DNA from: Melastoma dodecandrum
Lineage: Eukaryota > Streptophyta > Magnoliopsida > Myrtales > Melastomataceae
Length of the DNA: 64,000 bases
Assembly (NCBI GenBank): GCA_029817715.1
Contig: JARUPY010000533.1
Coordinates: forward strand, 6,096,001-6,160,000
Reading direction: 5' to 3'
The translations under genes and the position numbers were made by a program. Below the pieces are notes generated by a model. The model worked only from the letters and a program-made list of their open reading frames with translations. It searched no databases and had not been told where the DNA came from. Below are positions 32,692 to 45,969 of this stretch, piece after piece; within the stretch, counting starts at the first letter, position 1, and the number at the start of each line of letters is the position of its first letter.

Positions 32692-33361
32692 ACTGCATGT
32701 GGATTCTTTTCGAACGCTCTTACATTTTAATCCACATGTGGAGATGAGTTTTTGTTTGCGTGTGTAATTGCTTGGCTCGGTGCCCTTTGTACGCTCTCAT
32801 GGTTGTGTTTGTTTACTGCTTTCCTAGGCATATCTAGGTGTGCCCGAACCCGGGGCTAGGATTTTTAGGGGGGTCACCGAAAGGCTCAGCCTGCTGCTAT
32901 TTGCGGTATTGGTTTTGGTCGGGGCCCCGCCTCCCTCAGTCCGAGGGAGGTTTAGAAGCCTTCATCCGAGAGTCTAGTATTGTTTGTCCACTATAGGTAC
33001 CAGACGCCGCATATGCATTTGCTTGTTACTAAGTGACTGCTACCTGTGCAGGGACAGGTCTCAGGTATGTTTTGTATGCGATAAATCGTAATAACTAATT
33101 TTGTTCATTTTTACAGCGGTTTGGGTTGGTTGCGGGGGTTTCCTCAACTCTCTTTCTCCCTTCCCTATCTCCCCTATTTACATTACTGCATCCATTAACA
33201 TTCATTCTGTATGAGTGCCTGCTATGCAAAAGTCGATGCATCAACATATTTGTTCAATACTCTTCAAACGTAAATAATTCGCATGCAAATTCACCTCATA
33301 TTAGGATTTGGATTGGATTGTTGTTACAATTGAATGACGTCCAAGCTTGTAGGTTCATCTC

Positions 33362-33780
33362 ATGGAGTCAATAGCGCTACGCAAGGGGATTCCATCTACG
33401 GATTTGCTTCGACGGTGGCTCGATGTGCTCAGACCCTCAGAAAGGGAGTTCGTGCAACAAAAGCTTGGAGGTCTCTTTCACCTCATCCGCATGGAAGTTG
33501 ATTGGTTCCTGCTCCAGCATCTCGTCGCTCGCTGGGATCCCGAGAGCTATACCTTCAGATTTGGAACTTTGGAACTGGCGCCGACTTACGAAGAATCCGA
33601 TCGACCTCGATAACCCACCACCATGGGGCGTAATTCGGCGAGCAACGACACACTTCGCACGCGTGTGGATGACTCTCACAGAGAAAGAGTTCGACCTTCC
33701 CCCAAGACATCAGAAGGACATCGACGCCCAGTCAGCCCGTTTCCAAAAGAAGCGCATCACCTCGTGGGATCGCATTTGAA
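33362..33780 (+). pseudogene. Ogre ORF1 relic (DUF7745-like)
   Basis: Open from an ATG at 33362 with FLLQHLVARWDPESYTFRFG and then ELAPTYEE. This resembles the WDP...FTFG...PT.EEY core of the ORF1 protein found upstream of gag in Ogre elements. The frame stops at 33611-33613, while a shifted frame continues to about 33780 (PPPWGVIRRATTHFARVW). The usual ORF1 is several hundred residues, so this is truncated. Its role is unknown even in intact elements. Confidence 0.65.
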
Positions 33781-34087
33781 GATCGACTCTATCATAACGA
33801 GCTTCAAATCCCATTTCATCTTTTATTCGTCAAACTTTTTAATATTCTTTGTAATAAACTTCAGTTTAAACGTCGTTTCGCTGACTTGCTTTCTCTCTCT
33901 TGGATTGAATTCATTGTAAATACAATCCAATCCTTGCATTAGACATGATCATGCATCACTACATATCATGCATCCAAAGTATCACATCGCTCGATATTGA
34001 TTCAACTCTTTGCTCCTCCTAAGGTACCAAACGGCCAAGATTGATCCACACAGAAAACGTCCGAGAACCCGCTCCACCAGAGAAGCT

Positions 34088-36923
34088 ATGGCAACCATCT
34101 CTCCAAGCCTCATCTCCACTTCTTCAACTACTTCCTCCGCCAGTAACCCTCTTGTGACCGCTGAGGCTATCCCAACTGCTCGTGCTGCTGTCTCGACTAT
34201 CACTACCGCGGGATCGGTTCAAACATCAGCGCCGGTTTCGCCTCTTGCTAGGTCCCCCGTTCTCGCCGAGCTATTCCCTAGGGCTCCAGTCTTCACCGTT
34301 GGGCCGTCCACAGCTGGGATCAGTGCTCCAGTTTTCATCCCACCTCTGGCGGCTTTCACGACGCCGGCAATCGAATCATCAATTGCTCCACCAGTGGTAT
34401 CACCACTCAACCTCAACATGTCTGAGGCGGCCCAAAGCGCCAACGATACTTCCCTGGGAGTTAAGGTGGAAACCCTCACAACCGAGCTGTCATCTCTCAA
34501 ATTGATGATGGCTGAGTTCTTCCAGCGGCAACCATCGGCTATACCTGCCATTTCTATTGTCTCTCAAAACCCCCATCTTCCTCCTATCATGCCTGAATCC
34601 ACCACATCTACAATGCCACCTTACTTCCCACATATTCAACCAGGCCTAATCGCTTCATCAAGCCCTCCATTCCCCCATAATCATGTTATCCCTGGATCCG
34701 CTATCTCCGCAAGTATAGCAGCACCTTTTTATAACCCACACATGCGTGGACCGCCATTTTCGTCAACCACAACACCACCATATCTCCCACCATACTACCC
34801 TCAACCTTCCGTACCTGGGCCAAATCCCTATCAATCAGCGCCACTTGAGCCATCTCCCTATTTTCCTGCCACCCCTACAACTGCCGGCATTCCAGTACCC
34901 CGGGCTCTACATGTGGAATCAACTGTGCCAAACCCGACAAGTCGTAATGCGGCCATTGTCGATCAGTTATTTGGTGAACAACAGTAGGCCAATGCTTTTG
35001 AGATAAGGCTCGAAGCTAAGATTGCGACGATGCAAGAAGAGGAGGCGCGTCGTATGGCGAGAATGGAGGAACGCCTCAATGCCATTCAAGGGCACCAGGC
35101 TCACAACTGGGAATATGCAAACTACCATGTCCCCCAGATTCAAGTCTCGCCGAAGTTCAAAATGCCTGAGTTTGAGAAGTTTCGTGGAAATGGCTGGCCG
35201 GAGTTACATTTGAAGCACTTCTGCCACAAGATGGCTGTATACCCGGTATATGACAAGTTTCGCATCGCCATGTTCCAGGAGAGCTTAGCGGAGTCGGCGT
35301 TGCACTGGTATTACACCAAGGATGTGAGCCAGTACAACATTCAAGGAGTTAGCCCTCGACTTTCTCAATTACTATAGTTTCAATGTAGAAATAGCACCCA
35401 CGATATCAGACTTGCGAAAACTAAGAAGGTACCGCTCCGAGGACATCAAACAATTTGCTTATCGGTTTAGGGAGATGGCTTCGCAGATTAAGCCAGCATT
35501 GAAAGAGAAAGAGCTGATAGATGAGTTCTTCCAACTCCTGCCGCGCGAGTATCTACCATACATGATTGGTCAGACCATCACAACCTTCGCCCAAGCAGTC
35601 ATCAATGCCGATAAACTCGATGGGGCAAGTCGAGATGGACTAATTCCTCCCCCTTCAGTAAAGCCAGCCGTCAAACCAAAGCCCAAAGAGCTCGTCGCGG
35701 CTGCAGAGCACAATAAGGCAGCGGCACCGCCGACTTCATATGCGCCAAGGTCATACGCCGCAGTTACCTTTAGACCTCATGTGCCTGTGGTGGCCAATCC
35801 TAGACCGACTGCTCCCGTGACGATGCACCAGCAGCCAAGGCCTGCGCGGCAAGAGCGTCCCCGACGCAGATTGGAGGACCTGGTTCCGACTCCTGATCCA
35901 TTAGATGTCATGTTCACCCGGCTGAGAGACATGGGCTTCATCTCACCCGTCGACCCCAAACCGACCAACCCTTCCTCTTTTGGCTACAATCCCAAGGCGA
36001 GTTGTCAATATCACTCTGGAGCACTGGGGCACGATACCAAGGATTGCATCGCGCTCAAATTTAAAATTCAAAACTTGTTGGACGACGGCGTCATCACGTT
36101 TCCAACACCAGCCACAACTCCAAATGTCATGAGCAACCCGTTGCCCGAGCACGTCAACTATGTTGGGGAAAACCCTTTCGCACCGCTGATTGACCATGAA
36201 GAAGAGGTGCATTTACATGAGGTGGAGCAAGAGGTCGTTGAACATGCTAATATAACTGAGGTCAATCAAGGGCAAAGCTGGAGACGCCGACCTCGCATGC
36301 GCACTTACCATATACCACCCAATGTGGCTGTACCCCTGAATCTCATGCCGGCATATATTAGACAGGTCAACAAATCGCATTTCCGGGTTCCAATTGTTCA
36401 TCCTAGAACTGAAGTACAACCTCCGAGAAAGCAAAAGAAGTGTGATTTCGAGAAGGTGGATGATACGGAGGTCAGGACTCATGAGTCTGAAGGAGAAGCA
36501 TATGTCAACATGGTCGAGTCCAATCGTGGTCGAGGACGAGGCCGAGGCCGAGGACGTGGACGTGGACGTGGATCCTACGGAGGAGGTACACACCCTCTAC
36601 AGATGCATGCCGCTATACCGAACATTTTTCCCCAAGTACTCCCTCGAGCACCGTATGTCTACATCTCGTTGAGTCCAGCACAATCGGAGATGCCGCCTCA
36701 AGCACCTGCACTGATACAGATGGAACCAAGGAGTCCAGTTGTCATTGGTCCAAGTGGCTTGACACCTAGCCCAGAAGTCGAGCTCATCACCCGTTCAGGA
36801 AGAGTGGTGCCAGCTCCAGAGCCTCAACTGCATCCTGAGTCTTCAAAGCCCAAGGGGCCGTCGAATGAGCAAATTCGCAAGGTGATCTACTCGGTGAAAG
36901 AAAGTGACTACAACATTGTGTAG
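34088..36923 (+). pseudogene. Ogre gag, disrupted
   Basis: The first part (34088-34986) is a Pro/Ser/Thr-rich N-terminus ending at TAG. The frame resumes with KFKMPEFEKFRGNGWPELHL and DIKQFAYRFREMASQIKP, the retrotransposon Gag core. A zinc knuckle follows (CQYHSGALGHDTKDC, near 36000), then an Arg-Gly repeat tract (36524-36575). Lesions: TAG at 34984-34986, a frameshift near 35340, and TAG at 36921-36923. The last stop separates gag from protease in the same frame and could be an ordinary nonsense mutation. The Arg-Gly stretch suggests RNA binding. Confidence 0.85.
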
Positions 36924-37994
36924 CAGCTGAAGAAGCAACCCGCCCATATCTCTCTCTTCGATTTGATCCATTCTTCCGACAAGCACAGGGAGATGTTGGA
37001 GAAGTTTCTGGCTGAAGTACACGTGCCGGAAGAAATTGAGGTCAACGCGCTGGACTCGTACATGAACAGCATGCTGGCAAACAATGCCATTACCTTATCA
37101 GAAGATGACCTCCCTGAAGGAGGACGGGACCACAACAGCGCTTTATTCATCGCGCTAAAATGCCGCGATACTGTTGTTTCCAAGGTGCTCATCGACGGAG
37201 GGTCCGGAGTCAACATCATCCCACTCGATGTGGCTCATAAGCTCGGTATCAATATAGAGAAACTTCCACCTGCCAGCCTGACCATTCGAGCTTTTGAGGC
37301 GCAAAGCGTCAAGCCCACGGCGAGGTGACTCTAGAGATCAAAGTGGGGCCCACTCTCTTCTCCTCCGCATTCCAAATTCTTGACACCGCCGGATCCTTCA
37401 ACATGCTACTAGGACGTCCGTGGATCCATCAAGCCGGAGCAATCCCTTCGACTCTGCACCAAATGGTCCGTTTCCGTTCAGATGGCAAGCTCATCACAGT
37501 CAAAGGGGAGTGTACCATGGAGTTATGCCATGAAATTGACATGCCTTATGTCGGAGAACCAGTTGGCGAACCATCGACAGCTCAGGCGTTCGAGATGGTA
37601 AACATGGTCAGAGAGACTTCAGGTCAGATCCCCTAATGGGCCGGGGCAACCGCAGCGCTACTCGACAGTTCATCAGATTCGGATACCAGCCTGGACAAGG
37701 ACTCGGAGCTCAAGGACAAGGCATCCGACATCCGATCGACATACCTACCCAGTTGGGGACACGTGCTCTCGGATCCAAAGGCAACGAACCACGGAGGCCT
37801 AAACCAACGATCCAGGACATGCGCGTTAGAGGCAAGTCAGTTATCCCTTTTGTTCGTTCGTCGGCAACGACAATGGAAGGAGAGAACCTCTCCGAGCAGA
37901 TGGAGGGTATGAAGATTGAGGCACAAGAGCCAGAAGAAGAGAACAACATGATGGAAGCGTCAAACCCAACTGAGTCAGACATGCCGCTCGAAGG
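36924..37994 (+). pseudogene. Ogre protease region, disrupted
   Basis: The frame after the TAG carries the aspartic protease (VLIDGGSGVNIIPL, near 37188). A one-base loss near 37320 ends that frame at 37326-37328, and the flap region continues in another frame (FNMLLGRPWIHQAGAIPS). A second frame change near 37634 leads into a Gly-rich G-patch-like piece (FGYQPGQGLGAQGQG), which commonly follows protease in Ogre. The exon would end at 37994 with a GT donor. Confidence 0.8.
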
Positions 37995-38327
37995 GTGAAC
38001 CTTTCCAACTTTACTTTTTGCACTTAGAATAATCGAGTCTAGAATAATTTACCTTGCTACATTCTAGTCGCGGACTAGCAAGGTTGTCCGTATGTAACGC
38101 GACTCTAGTTAGTGTCTGTGGGATCGGGACGCTGATGATAAAGGGCGAATCTGAGGAAACAACGAGGGCCCCGCTGAGGCCTGATCCCACAACGTTTTAT
38201 TTATTTTTATTTTTATTTTTACTTTCTTTTAGAATGTTTAACTTATCATAGTTGTCATGTCGTATAATACTTCAAATTTCATGCAATTCAACTACAACCA
38301 CGACATTGACTTGTTTCTTTCATGAAG
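37995..38327 (+). other. Ogre internal intron
   Basis: The donor is GTGAAC at 37995 and the acceptor CATGAAG at 38327, 333 bp, with a T-rich tract before the acceptor. Splicing joins the codon split as GG plus G and keeps the protease frame open into the reverse-transcriptase frame. Unspliced, the frame ends at the TGA within GGGTGA. Ogre elements are known for an intron at this place. Confidence 0.75.
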
Positions 38328-41300
38328 GAACGACGCTTTGGACATACCTGAAAATACCCTAGAACATGACGGAGTGGTCGTAGATAACCTGAGATCCCTC
38401 GAAGGCTACCATGGTCTCGAGCTCGGTCTCCAACGACATGAAGAACCAAAGGAGATGACATTACAAGAACCCAGATCAATCAACATCGGAACGAACGACG
38501 AGCCTAAGGAGCTACACATCGGAGCTGATCTCCCAACAGATAAGGCCGAGAGTATCATCAACCTACTTAGGGAATTTTCAGATATCTTCGCTTGGACGTA
38601 TGCGGATATGCCAGGACTAGACCCGGAGATAGTGGATGTTACACTAAGAAGGGGGGTGAATTAGTGTTAATCACCAAAATTGGATTTTAACCCTTTTTCG
38701 TTTTACCCCGCAGCGGAATGAAAAGCTTCTGTTAAACAGAGCCTGTAAGTTTCTGTAAGACAGAACGTTTGATTGTGTACGCAAATTTGTTTGATGGACA
38801 CAAGGATTTTTATAGTGGTTCAGCAAATTGCTTACGTCCACTCTTCACCCAGATATTTGGATGGTTTCCACTCAAATGTATCTCAGTACAAATTACACAA
38901 GTGATAGCAACCAAAAGCAAACCCGTAGGGTTCTGTACAATAGAGGCTTGAGTGGCAGAACACAGACCAGAAGGTTCTGTGCCGTAGAGGCTCGTTATGT
39001 AGCACAAACCCGAAGGTTCTGTACTATAGTAACTTAGGCTCAATACAGACCAGAAGGTTCTGTATCGTAGAGGGTAAGGCACAACACAGACCAGAGGGTT
39101 CTGTGTCGAAGAGACTTAGGCACAACACAGACCAGAGGGTTCTGTGTCGAAGAGACTTAGGCACAACACAGAGGGTTCTGTGTCGAAGAAGGTAGGCACA
39201 ACACAGAGGGTTCTGTGTCGAAGAAGGTAGGCACAACACAGAGGGTTCTGTGTCGAAGAAGGTAGGCACAACACAGAGGGTTCTGTGTCGAAGAAGGTAG
39301 GCACAAACCGTAAGGTTCTGTACCGAGTATGCCAATCCACAACAGAAGGTTCTGTATAGGAAAATGACTTAGTTGAGAAGCACAGATCTGAAAGATTCTG
39401 TACCAAGGGTAGTCGACCTTCTACTGAACAGACCGTGAGGTTCTGTAGCAAAAGTGACCAGAAAAATGTATGCACAGACCCGTAGGGTTCTGTACTACAG
39501 AGGATTGTACAGACCGTAAGGTTCTGCACTAAAGTAGATTCAGACCTTAAGGTTCTGCTCTACAGAAGGTTATACAGATCCGAAGATTCTGCACAACAGA
39601 AGGTTGCACGCGTTAACGTGACTAACAAAGTAACCAAATGCGCAATCCTCTTAAGGAAAACGACTTCGTGGCGTACCCCACGCGAGCACGTAGCGGACCC
39701 TACGCAAGCGAACAGCAACCCCTGTTCAAGGATGGATTTTCCCTCCGGCGGCTCCACACGACCTGCACGATCTCCTCGAGATAGCGACTATGTGGCGTAC
39801 CCCACACAAGCACGTAGCATACCCTACGCAAGCACGCAGCAGACCCTGCGCAAGCACGTGGCAAACCCCACGCAAGCAGACGGCAGCCTCCGTCCTAGGT
39901 TCATGCACACAGAGTTCTACACAACAGAAGCTGGTCAGTCCCTCACCTTCTGTGCTCCCGAGGTTCAGCCATTCTCTCCGGTCCACTGCACGTTGCCCAC
40001 GTACACAGGCTTCCAACAACGTATCCTGCAGCTTCCAGCCGAGTCCCTCGAGCCCCCGAGTCACTCTCCCAAAAGGCTTCACCAACGATGCAACTTCCGC
40101 CGGTAGTACTCTTCGTGTGACTAACTCGAACGAATGAAAGAACTAAAGCAAGCTCAAGCACACGCTCTCTCTGGACAGAATGGGAGAAGAGAAGAATAAT
40201 GAATTGTCTGATATGATATTTTACAATGGGAGAGGGCGTGGCTATTTATACACAAAGCCTAAGAAGAAAATATAAATGGGAAAAGATAAAAACGAAATCT
40301 GCAAAATAAGAAATTAAAAGTTAGTTTACAAAATAGATAAAATGATATACACGTGCAAGCATTCAGAAAATAAATCAGAATAAGATTATGATATATTTTC
40401 CATGAATAGTGCACCACAGAAGGTATCGCAGAAGGTTCTGCTTGATAACCTTCTACAGGTGGAAATAATCGAAGATTTATTTCCGTTAGGGTAATAATTT
40501 GTTCCATCCTGTTAAAGATACATAGGAGGACGCATCTAGACAGGTGGTAGTGATAGGTTTGCAAATAACGGTCGTATAGTGGTCAATTAAGCTTACAGAA
40601 GCCTGTAGACCGTCTAGTAGAACCTTTCCATAAATAGAGATCTTATTTCCTTCTATAAGAAATATTATCTCCAATATGATTATTTGGAAACCAAATCGTG
40701 GTAATTTGATCAGATAAATATCTTAATCAAATTAAGCATATTTCATAATTAAATAATTGAAAACTAATCATTTAATTACAAAAATAATTCTTACAAGAAG
40801 TCCTTAATAATAGAAGCTTCTGTAGAATAGAATGTTCGACCTTCTGTAGTACAGAGGGTCAGGCTCATCATCAAAGCCAAGAATGTTCGACCTTCTGTGG
40901 CACAGAGGTCTGGCTCATCATCAAAACCTTTTCCAACAGTGGAGCACAAAATCCCCACTGATCCACTAATTCGTCCCACCAAGCAGAAACAACGTCGGTA
41001 CAAGCCCGAGCTAGCTCTTGCGATCAAGGAAGAGGTCGACAAACTCCTCAAGGTCAACTTTATCGAGGTAGCCAATTACCCACAATGGGTCGCCAACATC
41101 GTCCCCGTCATCAAGAAAAACGGGAAGGTCCGAGTCTGTGTTGATTACCGTGACCTTAACAAAGCGAGTCCCAAAGACGACTTCCCTTTGCCGCACATTG
41201 ACCTGCTAGTGGACAATACCGCTGGTTTCAACAGATTTTCATTCATGGATGGATTCTCCGGGTATAACCAAATACGCATGGCTGAAGAAGACAAGGAGAA

Positions 41301-42531
41301 AACAACTTTCACAACGCCTTGGGGCACATTCTGTTACCGAGTCATGCCTTTCGGACTCAAGAACGCCGGGGCAACTTATCAACGCGCAATGGTGGTCCTG
41401 TTCCATGACATGATGCACCGAGAAATCGAAGTCTACGTCGACGATATGATCGCAAAATCCAGAGTAGAAGAAGACCACACCGTTGTTCTCCGCAAGCTAT
41501 TCGAACGACTTCGCAAGTATAAGCTTCGTCTCAATCCGGCCAAGTGCGTCTTCGGGGCAACATCAGGCAAACTTCTAGGGTTCGTTGTCAGCAGCAAAGG
41601 TATCGAAATCGACCCCGACAAAATCAAGGCAATTCGCGATCTCCCAGCACCAAAGTCAGTTAAGGAGATTCGGGGCTTCATGGGTCGCGTCAACTACATA
41701 GGAAGGTTCATCTCCAACTTAGCAGATACGTGCAAACCCCTTTTCAAGAAACTAAGGAAAGACGTAAAATTCGAATGGGACAACGACTGCAAAACCGCTT
41801 TTGAACAGATAAAAGCCTATTTAACAGAACCACCCGTTCTCATCCCGCCAAAGCCGGGGCACCCTCTCACGCTCTACCTCACAGTTCGAGAAGAGTCATT
41901 CGGAGCTATGCTTGCCCAACAACTGCCAGGCACAAAGGAACACGCGGTGTATTACTTAAGCAAGAAATTCACGGATTGCGAGTCTCGGTACACGGTGTCA
42001 GAACGTACCTGTTGCGCACTCGTCTGGGTGCTACATCGACTCCGGCAATACACCCTCCATTACGAGATTTTACTAGTTTCCGAGAGCGATCCCCTCAAAT
42101 ATCTCTTCGACAAGCCAACACTAATCGGAAGAGTCTCCAAGTGGCAGTTGCAGCTAGCTGAATTCGACATCAGATTCCACTCAACGAAGTCAATTAAAGG
42201 AAGAACAATCGCTGATCACATTGCGGAATATCCAGGGACAGACAATTCACCTTTGGAAATCAAATTGCCAGACGAAAACATTTTCCTTACCGAGCCACAA
42301 CAAAGATGGACAATGTATTTTGACGGCGCTGTCAACTCTTCCGGTTCAGGCATCGGAGCAGTAGTGATATCCCCAGACGGACAATACTATCCAACAGCTG
42401 CTAAAGTCACTTTCCCTTACACAAATAACATTGCTGAATACGAAGCATGCATCCTTGGCCTATTACGTGCACTCGACATGCGAGTTCGATTTTTTGACGT
42501 TCATGGAGATTCAGCACTCATCATCTCCTAA
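38328..42531 (+). pseudogene. Ogre reverse transcriptase with two RNase H domains, interrupted
   Basis: 38328-38636 holds the pre-RT linker (INLLREFSDIFAWTYADMPG). The frame is broken by the solo LTR at 38637-40938 and resumes at 40939. The RT has VCVDYRDLNKASPKDDFPLP, FMDGFSGYNQI and YVDDMIAKS (near 41434). The gypsy RNase H follows, then a second, archaeal-type RNase H (MYFDGAVNSSGSGIGAVV; NIAEYEACILGL) diagnostic of Tat. A TAA at 42529-42531 cuts the second RNase H. Apart from the insertion the RT itself is uninterrupted. Confidence 0.92.
38637..40938 (-). mobile_element. Solo LTR of the Sirevirus-like copia family
   Basis: The plus strand starts TGTTACACTAAGAAGG, the inverse of the LTR end of the copia element, and ends near CATCATCAAAACC...CCAACA, the inverse of its start. 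It is flanked by GTGGA at 38632-38636 and 40939-40943, a perfect 5-bp duplication. It has no internal coding region, so it arose by LTR-LTR recombination. At 2302 bp it is about 400 bp longer than the young LTR, with an expanded 34-bp repeat cluster and clear divergence. It sits inside the Ogre RT and therefore postdates the Ogre insertion. Confidence 0.92.
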
Positions 42532-44037
42532 ACAAACGGGGCATGGCGCACACGGGACCCAAAGCTCATCCCATATCAGGACTACCTACAAACACTAGTC
42601 TACCAATTCGTTGATATTGAGTTCAATTACCTCCCACGGGCAGATAATCGTTTCGCAGACGCTCTTGCTGTTCTTGCATCAATGATTCCATTAGCAGGAG
42701 AAATGGACATAGAGCCTTTTCGCATCGACATCGCAGAAAGCCCAAGTTGCATGCATGTCGAGCCCTGCCACCCTGGGGACTCACCATCGTGGTTTACAGA
42801 CATCAAAGTTTACTTAGAGATGAACACATTTCCCCAAGATAGCACATGAAAGGAACGAAAATTCATCCGGAGGATTGCTAGGAATTACTTCCTCAATGGT
42901 GACGTGCTCTACAAGAAGTCATTCACGACGGCCCTCATGCGGTGCGTCACCGAACAAGAAGCTCAAGCCATCATCTTCGAAGTCCATGAAGGCGTTTGTG
43001 GACTGCACATGAACGGTTATGCCCTCGCTCAAAAGATCATGCGTCAGGGATACTATTGGCTCACAATCGAGGCCGACTGTATCAAATACGTCAAAACCTG
43101 TCACAAATGTCAAATATACAGCAACAAGGTGCACGTCCCTCCAACAAGGCTCTACCCACTGTTCGAACCGTGGCCGTTCTCAATGTGGGGCATGGACGTC
43201 ATCGGACCGATTAATCCTAAGGCATCAAACGGGCATCGTTTCATCTTAGTCGCCATCGACTACTTCACTAAATGGATCGAAGCACAATCTTTCAAGGAAG
43301 TCACCGCGAATAACATCATACGTTTCACGCGGGCAAATATCATCGCCAGATATGGAGTTCCAGAGCTGCTCGTCACCGACAACGGCACAAACTTCAACGG
43401 CAAACAGATGAATTCTCTATGCACTGAATTTCGAATCAAACACCTCAACTCATCACCGTACCGTCCACAAATGAACGGTGCGGTCGAAGCCGCCAACAAA
43501 AATATGAAAAGGATCCTTCAGAAGACGGCGATCACATATCGCGATTGGCACGAGAAGCTCCCTTTCGCACTACTCGCCTATCGGACTACGATGCGCACTT
43601 CGACTGGGGCAACTCCCTTTGAACTTGTCTATGGCGCTCAAGCAGTTATTCCAGCTGAGGTCAAGCTACCCACTCTCCGGATTTTGTCCCAAAGCAACAT
43701 AACCGAAGAAGAGAAGGCCCATCATCAGCTCGCACACCTCGACTTCATCGATGAGAAACGACTTGCCGCAATCGACCACATGCAATGTTATCAACAACGC
43801 ATGTCCAGGGCATTCAACAAAAAGGTCAAAGAGGTCAAGTACAAACCAGGAGACCTCGTCCTCAAACGGATCCTTCCAAATGCCAAAGATCCTAGGGGAA
43901 AATTTGCTCCGAACTACGAGGGACCATTCGTCGTCAAACACGCTTTCTCGGGAGGAGCTACTATCCTAACAAAGATGGATGGAGGAGAACTGTCACAACC
44001 AATCAATGCGGACGCTCTCCGACGTTATTACACTTAA
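42532..44037 (+). pseudogene. Ogre integrase, two upstream nonsense codons
   Basis: The frame runs on from the TAA at 42529-42531, meets TGA at 42847-42849, and is then open to 44037. Integrase features: a zinc-binding region (VHEGVCGLHMNGY; TCHKCQIYSN), the DDE core (GMDVIGP; VTDNGTNFNG; NGAVEAANKN) and a C-terminal LPNAKDPRGKFAPNYEGPF block. The catalytic core is undamaged, but the stops prevent its production as part of the polyprotein. Confidence 0.92.
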
Positions 44038-45969
44038 GTGGGTAGCAAAATTTCAAGCCAAAGACTTGCAGCAGTTTCGTCAATCCTTTGATTCCTTCGG
44101 ACGAAGATGCAATGACGAAATACAAAAAGGGGAATACCAAAACTCTACTTCGCCTTTCGTATAAATGAAGTTACATAAACAAACTTCGTTTTAAAAGAAA
44201 CAAGTTACATGAGTTCACTTGTTATCTGCCCTTTGGCGAGTGTAGGCACATGAACATCCTGCATTACAGACAAAGGCGCGGGCGGTCGGGTGGAAAATTT
44301 TGAACCAAGGCTTCAAGATTGCCTTTGTTGTCACTAAAGATGATCGTATCGAAAGGGAGTGTCATCTACACTACTCTCTAACAAGATTTCTTATCATTCC
44401 CCAGATGGAGTCATGCCTTCGTTTTTCCACATTGGCGTCTGTCACACCGATTATCAAGATGGACATATCCATCTCATTTCCCCAGCGGATACTATACTTT
44501 ATTATTATTCACCCAAACAAGAGGTGAAGTATATGATCTAACTCCGTCTCCGTTCGTTATCAACCGTGTAGGCACTTGGGCATCCACACAGTATGATACA
44601 GACCCCTGGCAGAGTCGTAGGTGATCGGGTGGGAGCCATTTTGAAAATAATTTCAGAGAACATGACTGGGGCATGAAAGTACAAACACTTTCCTCGCGAA
44701 GCTTGCACAAGAACAACACTTTAGTACGAAGTCTCCAAAGAGGTTTGCATACTTGAACCTATTTAAGCATTTGTGTGTCCATTTGCATACAATTCGAAAA
44801 GATTTTTGGATAAAGAGAATGCTTCTGAGTGAGAACGAAGAAGGCAAACCTACTCCTAAACACCTACCCCTGAGTGATGAGTGCAAACACTATGAGGGTT
44901 CACACGCAATGATCCGGGAGTACAACGAATCCTTTGACAAAAGATGCTCAAACTAGGATGAGATCGAGCATTTCTTCTCTATCCCAAACACAGAACATCA
45001 ACTATTGGTAACCTTTTTTCCGAGCCAAATTTGAAGTTTCTACATACACTAACTCCCACAAAGTCTAAGGACCGCCTCACATTGAGGTTAAAGGAGATCC
45101 TGTAGTTAGGAACCGGAAGCAACGGACCATAGAGGTAACACTTCCTCAAGGTTTAAGCAAAGAGGCACCATCAACGGTCGAGCTCGCCAGTAAGTTGTCC
45201 CCAAGGATGGAATTTCTATTCCCAAGGAGTCCAAAGCGTCCCCAAGAGAAGATCAATAAACTGACAAGAGAAAGAAAGCAATGCAAATCCCTACGATTCA
45301 ACAAAGAAAAAGCAGAATTAGCGCAAAGACCGAACTCTTCAAAAGCAAAGCGCAAAGATGAAAGTCAAAAGAGCATAATAAAGCACCAGGGCCGACATTG
45401 ACGGTCGCAAAAGCAATGGTGTCATATTCCCAAAGCGGATCATCAGCACTTACTAGTAAGCCAATCATTCATCCCCAACGGAATGCATAAACTGGCGAGC
45501 TGTCTGAACGATGGAGAATTTGTTTGAACGGTGAAAACTCTATGGTCAAGTAGCTTCCGATGAGGTCTTTAGACTCCCTCTTTTAAACGAGGAATTTAAA
45601 AATTTACTCTAAAGGCCTTATGCCAAAGCCACATTATAACCCAGGCAAAGACTCCTTCGACTAGTACATGAGCATCCAAGTCAAAGGAATTCTAAAACCC
45701 AATTGAGATAGCTTCTAGAAATAAGAGCGAACCGTGAGAAAAGTCAAAACCCTTCTCTTGTTCTCACTTGGGAATAATTTTAGTTGAAATGATATGCATG
45801 AGTGTCATTTGCTTATACCTGTATTTCACGGGATTTCATTTATATCTAACTATTTTTCTGATGAGATTCTAAGGTGCAAGGTCCATCAAGATCAGAATTT
45901 ATCAATCTGGGGTATTCATGATATCTTTGCGAGAAAACCTTCTTAGATTCTCTCGCAAAGAGGGGCAGC
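44038..45969 (+). other. Long 3' spacer of the Ogre element with PPT
   Basis: 1.9 kb with no frame above ~80 codons. Two distantly similar sections mention GTGTAGGCAC near 44240 and 44565. The polypurine tract AAAGAGGGGCAGC directly precedes the 3' LTR. A perfect hairpin lies just before it. Confidence 0.7.
45925..45960. repeat. 10-bp hairpin upstream of the PPT
   Basis: CTTTGCGAGA and TCTCGCAAAG pair perfectly with a 16-nt loop, ending at the polypurine tract. It could present or protect the primer tract in the RNA. Confidence 0.7.
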
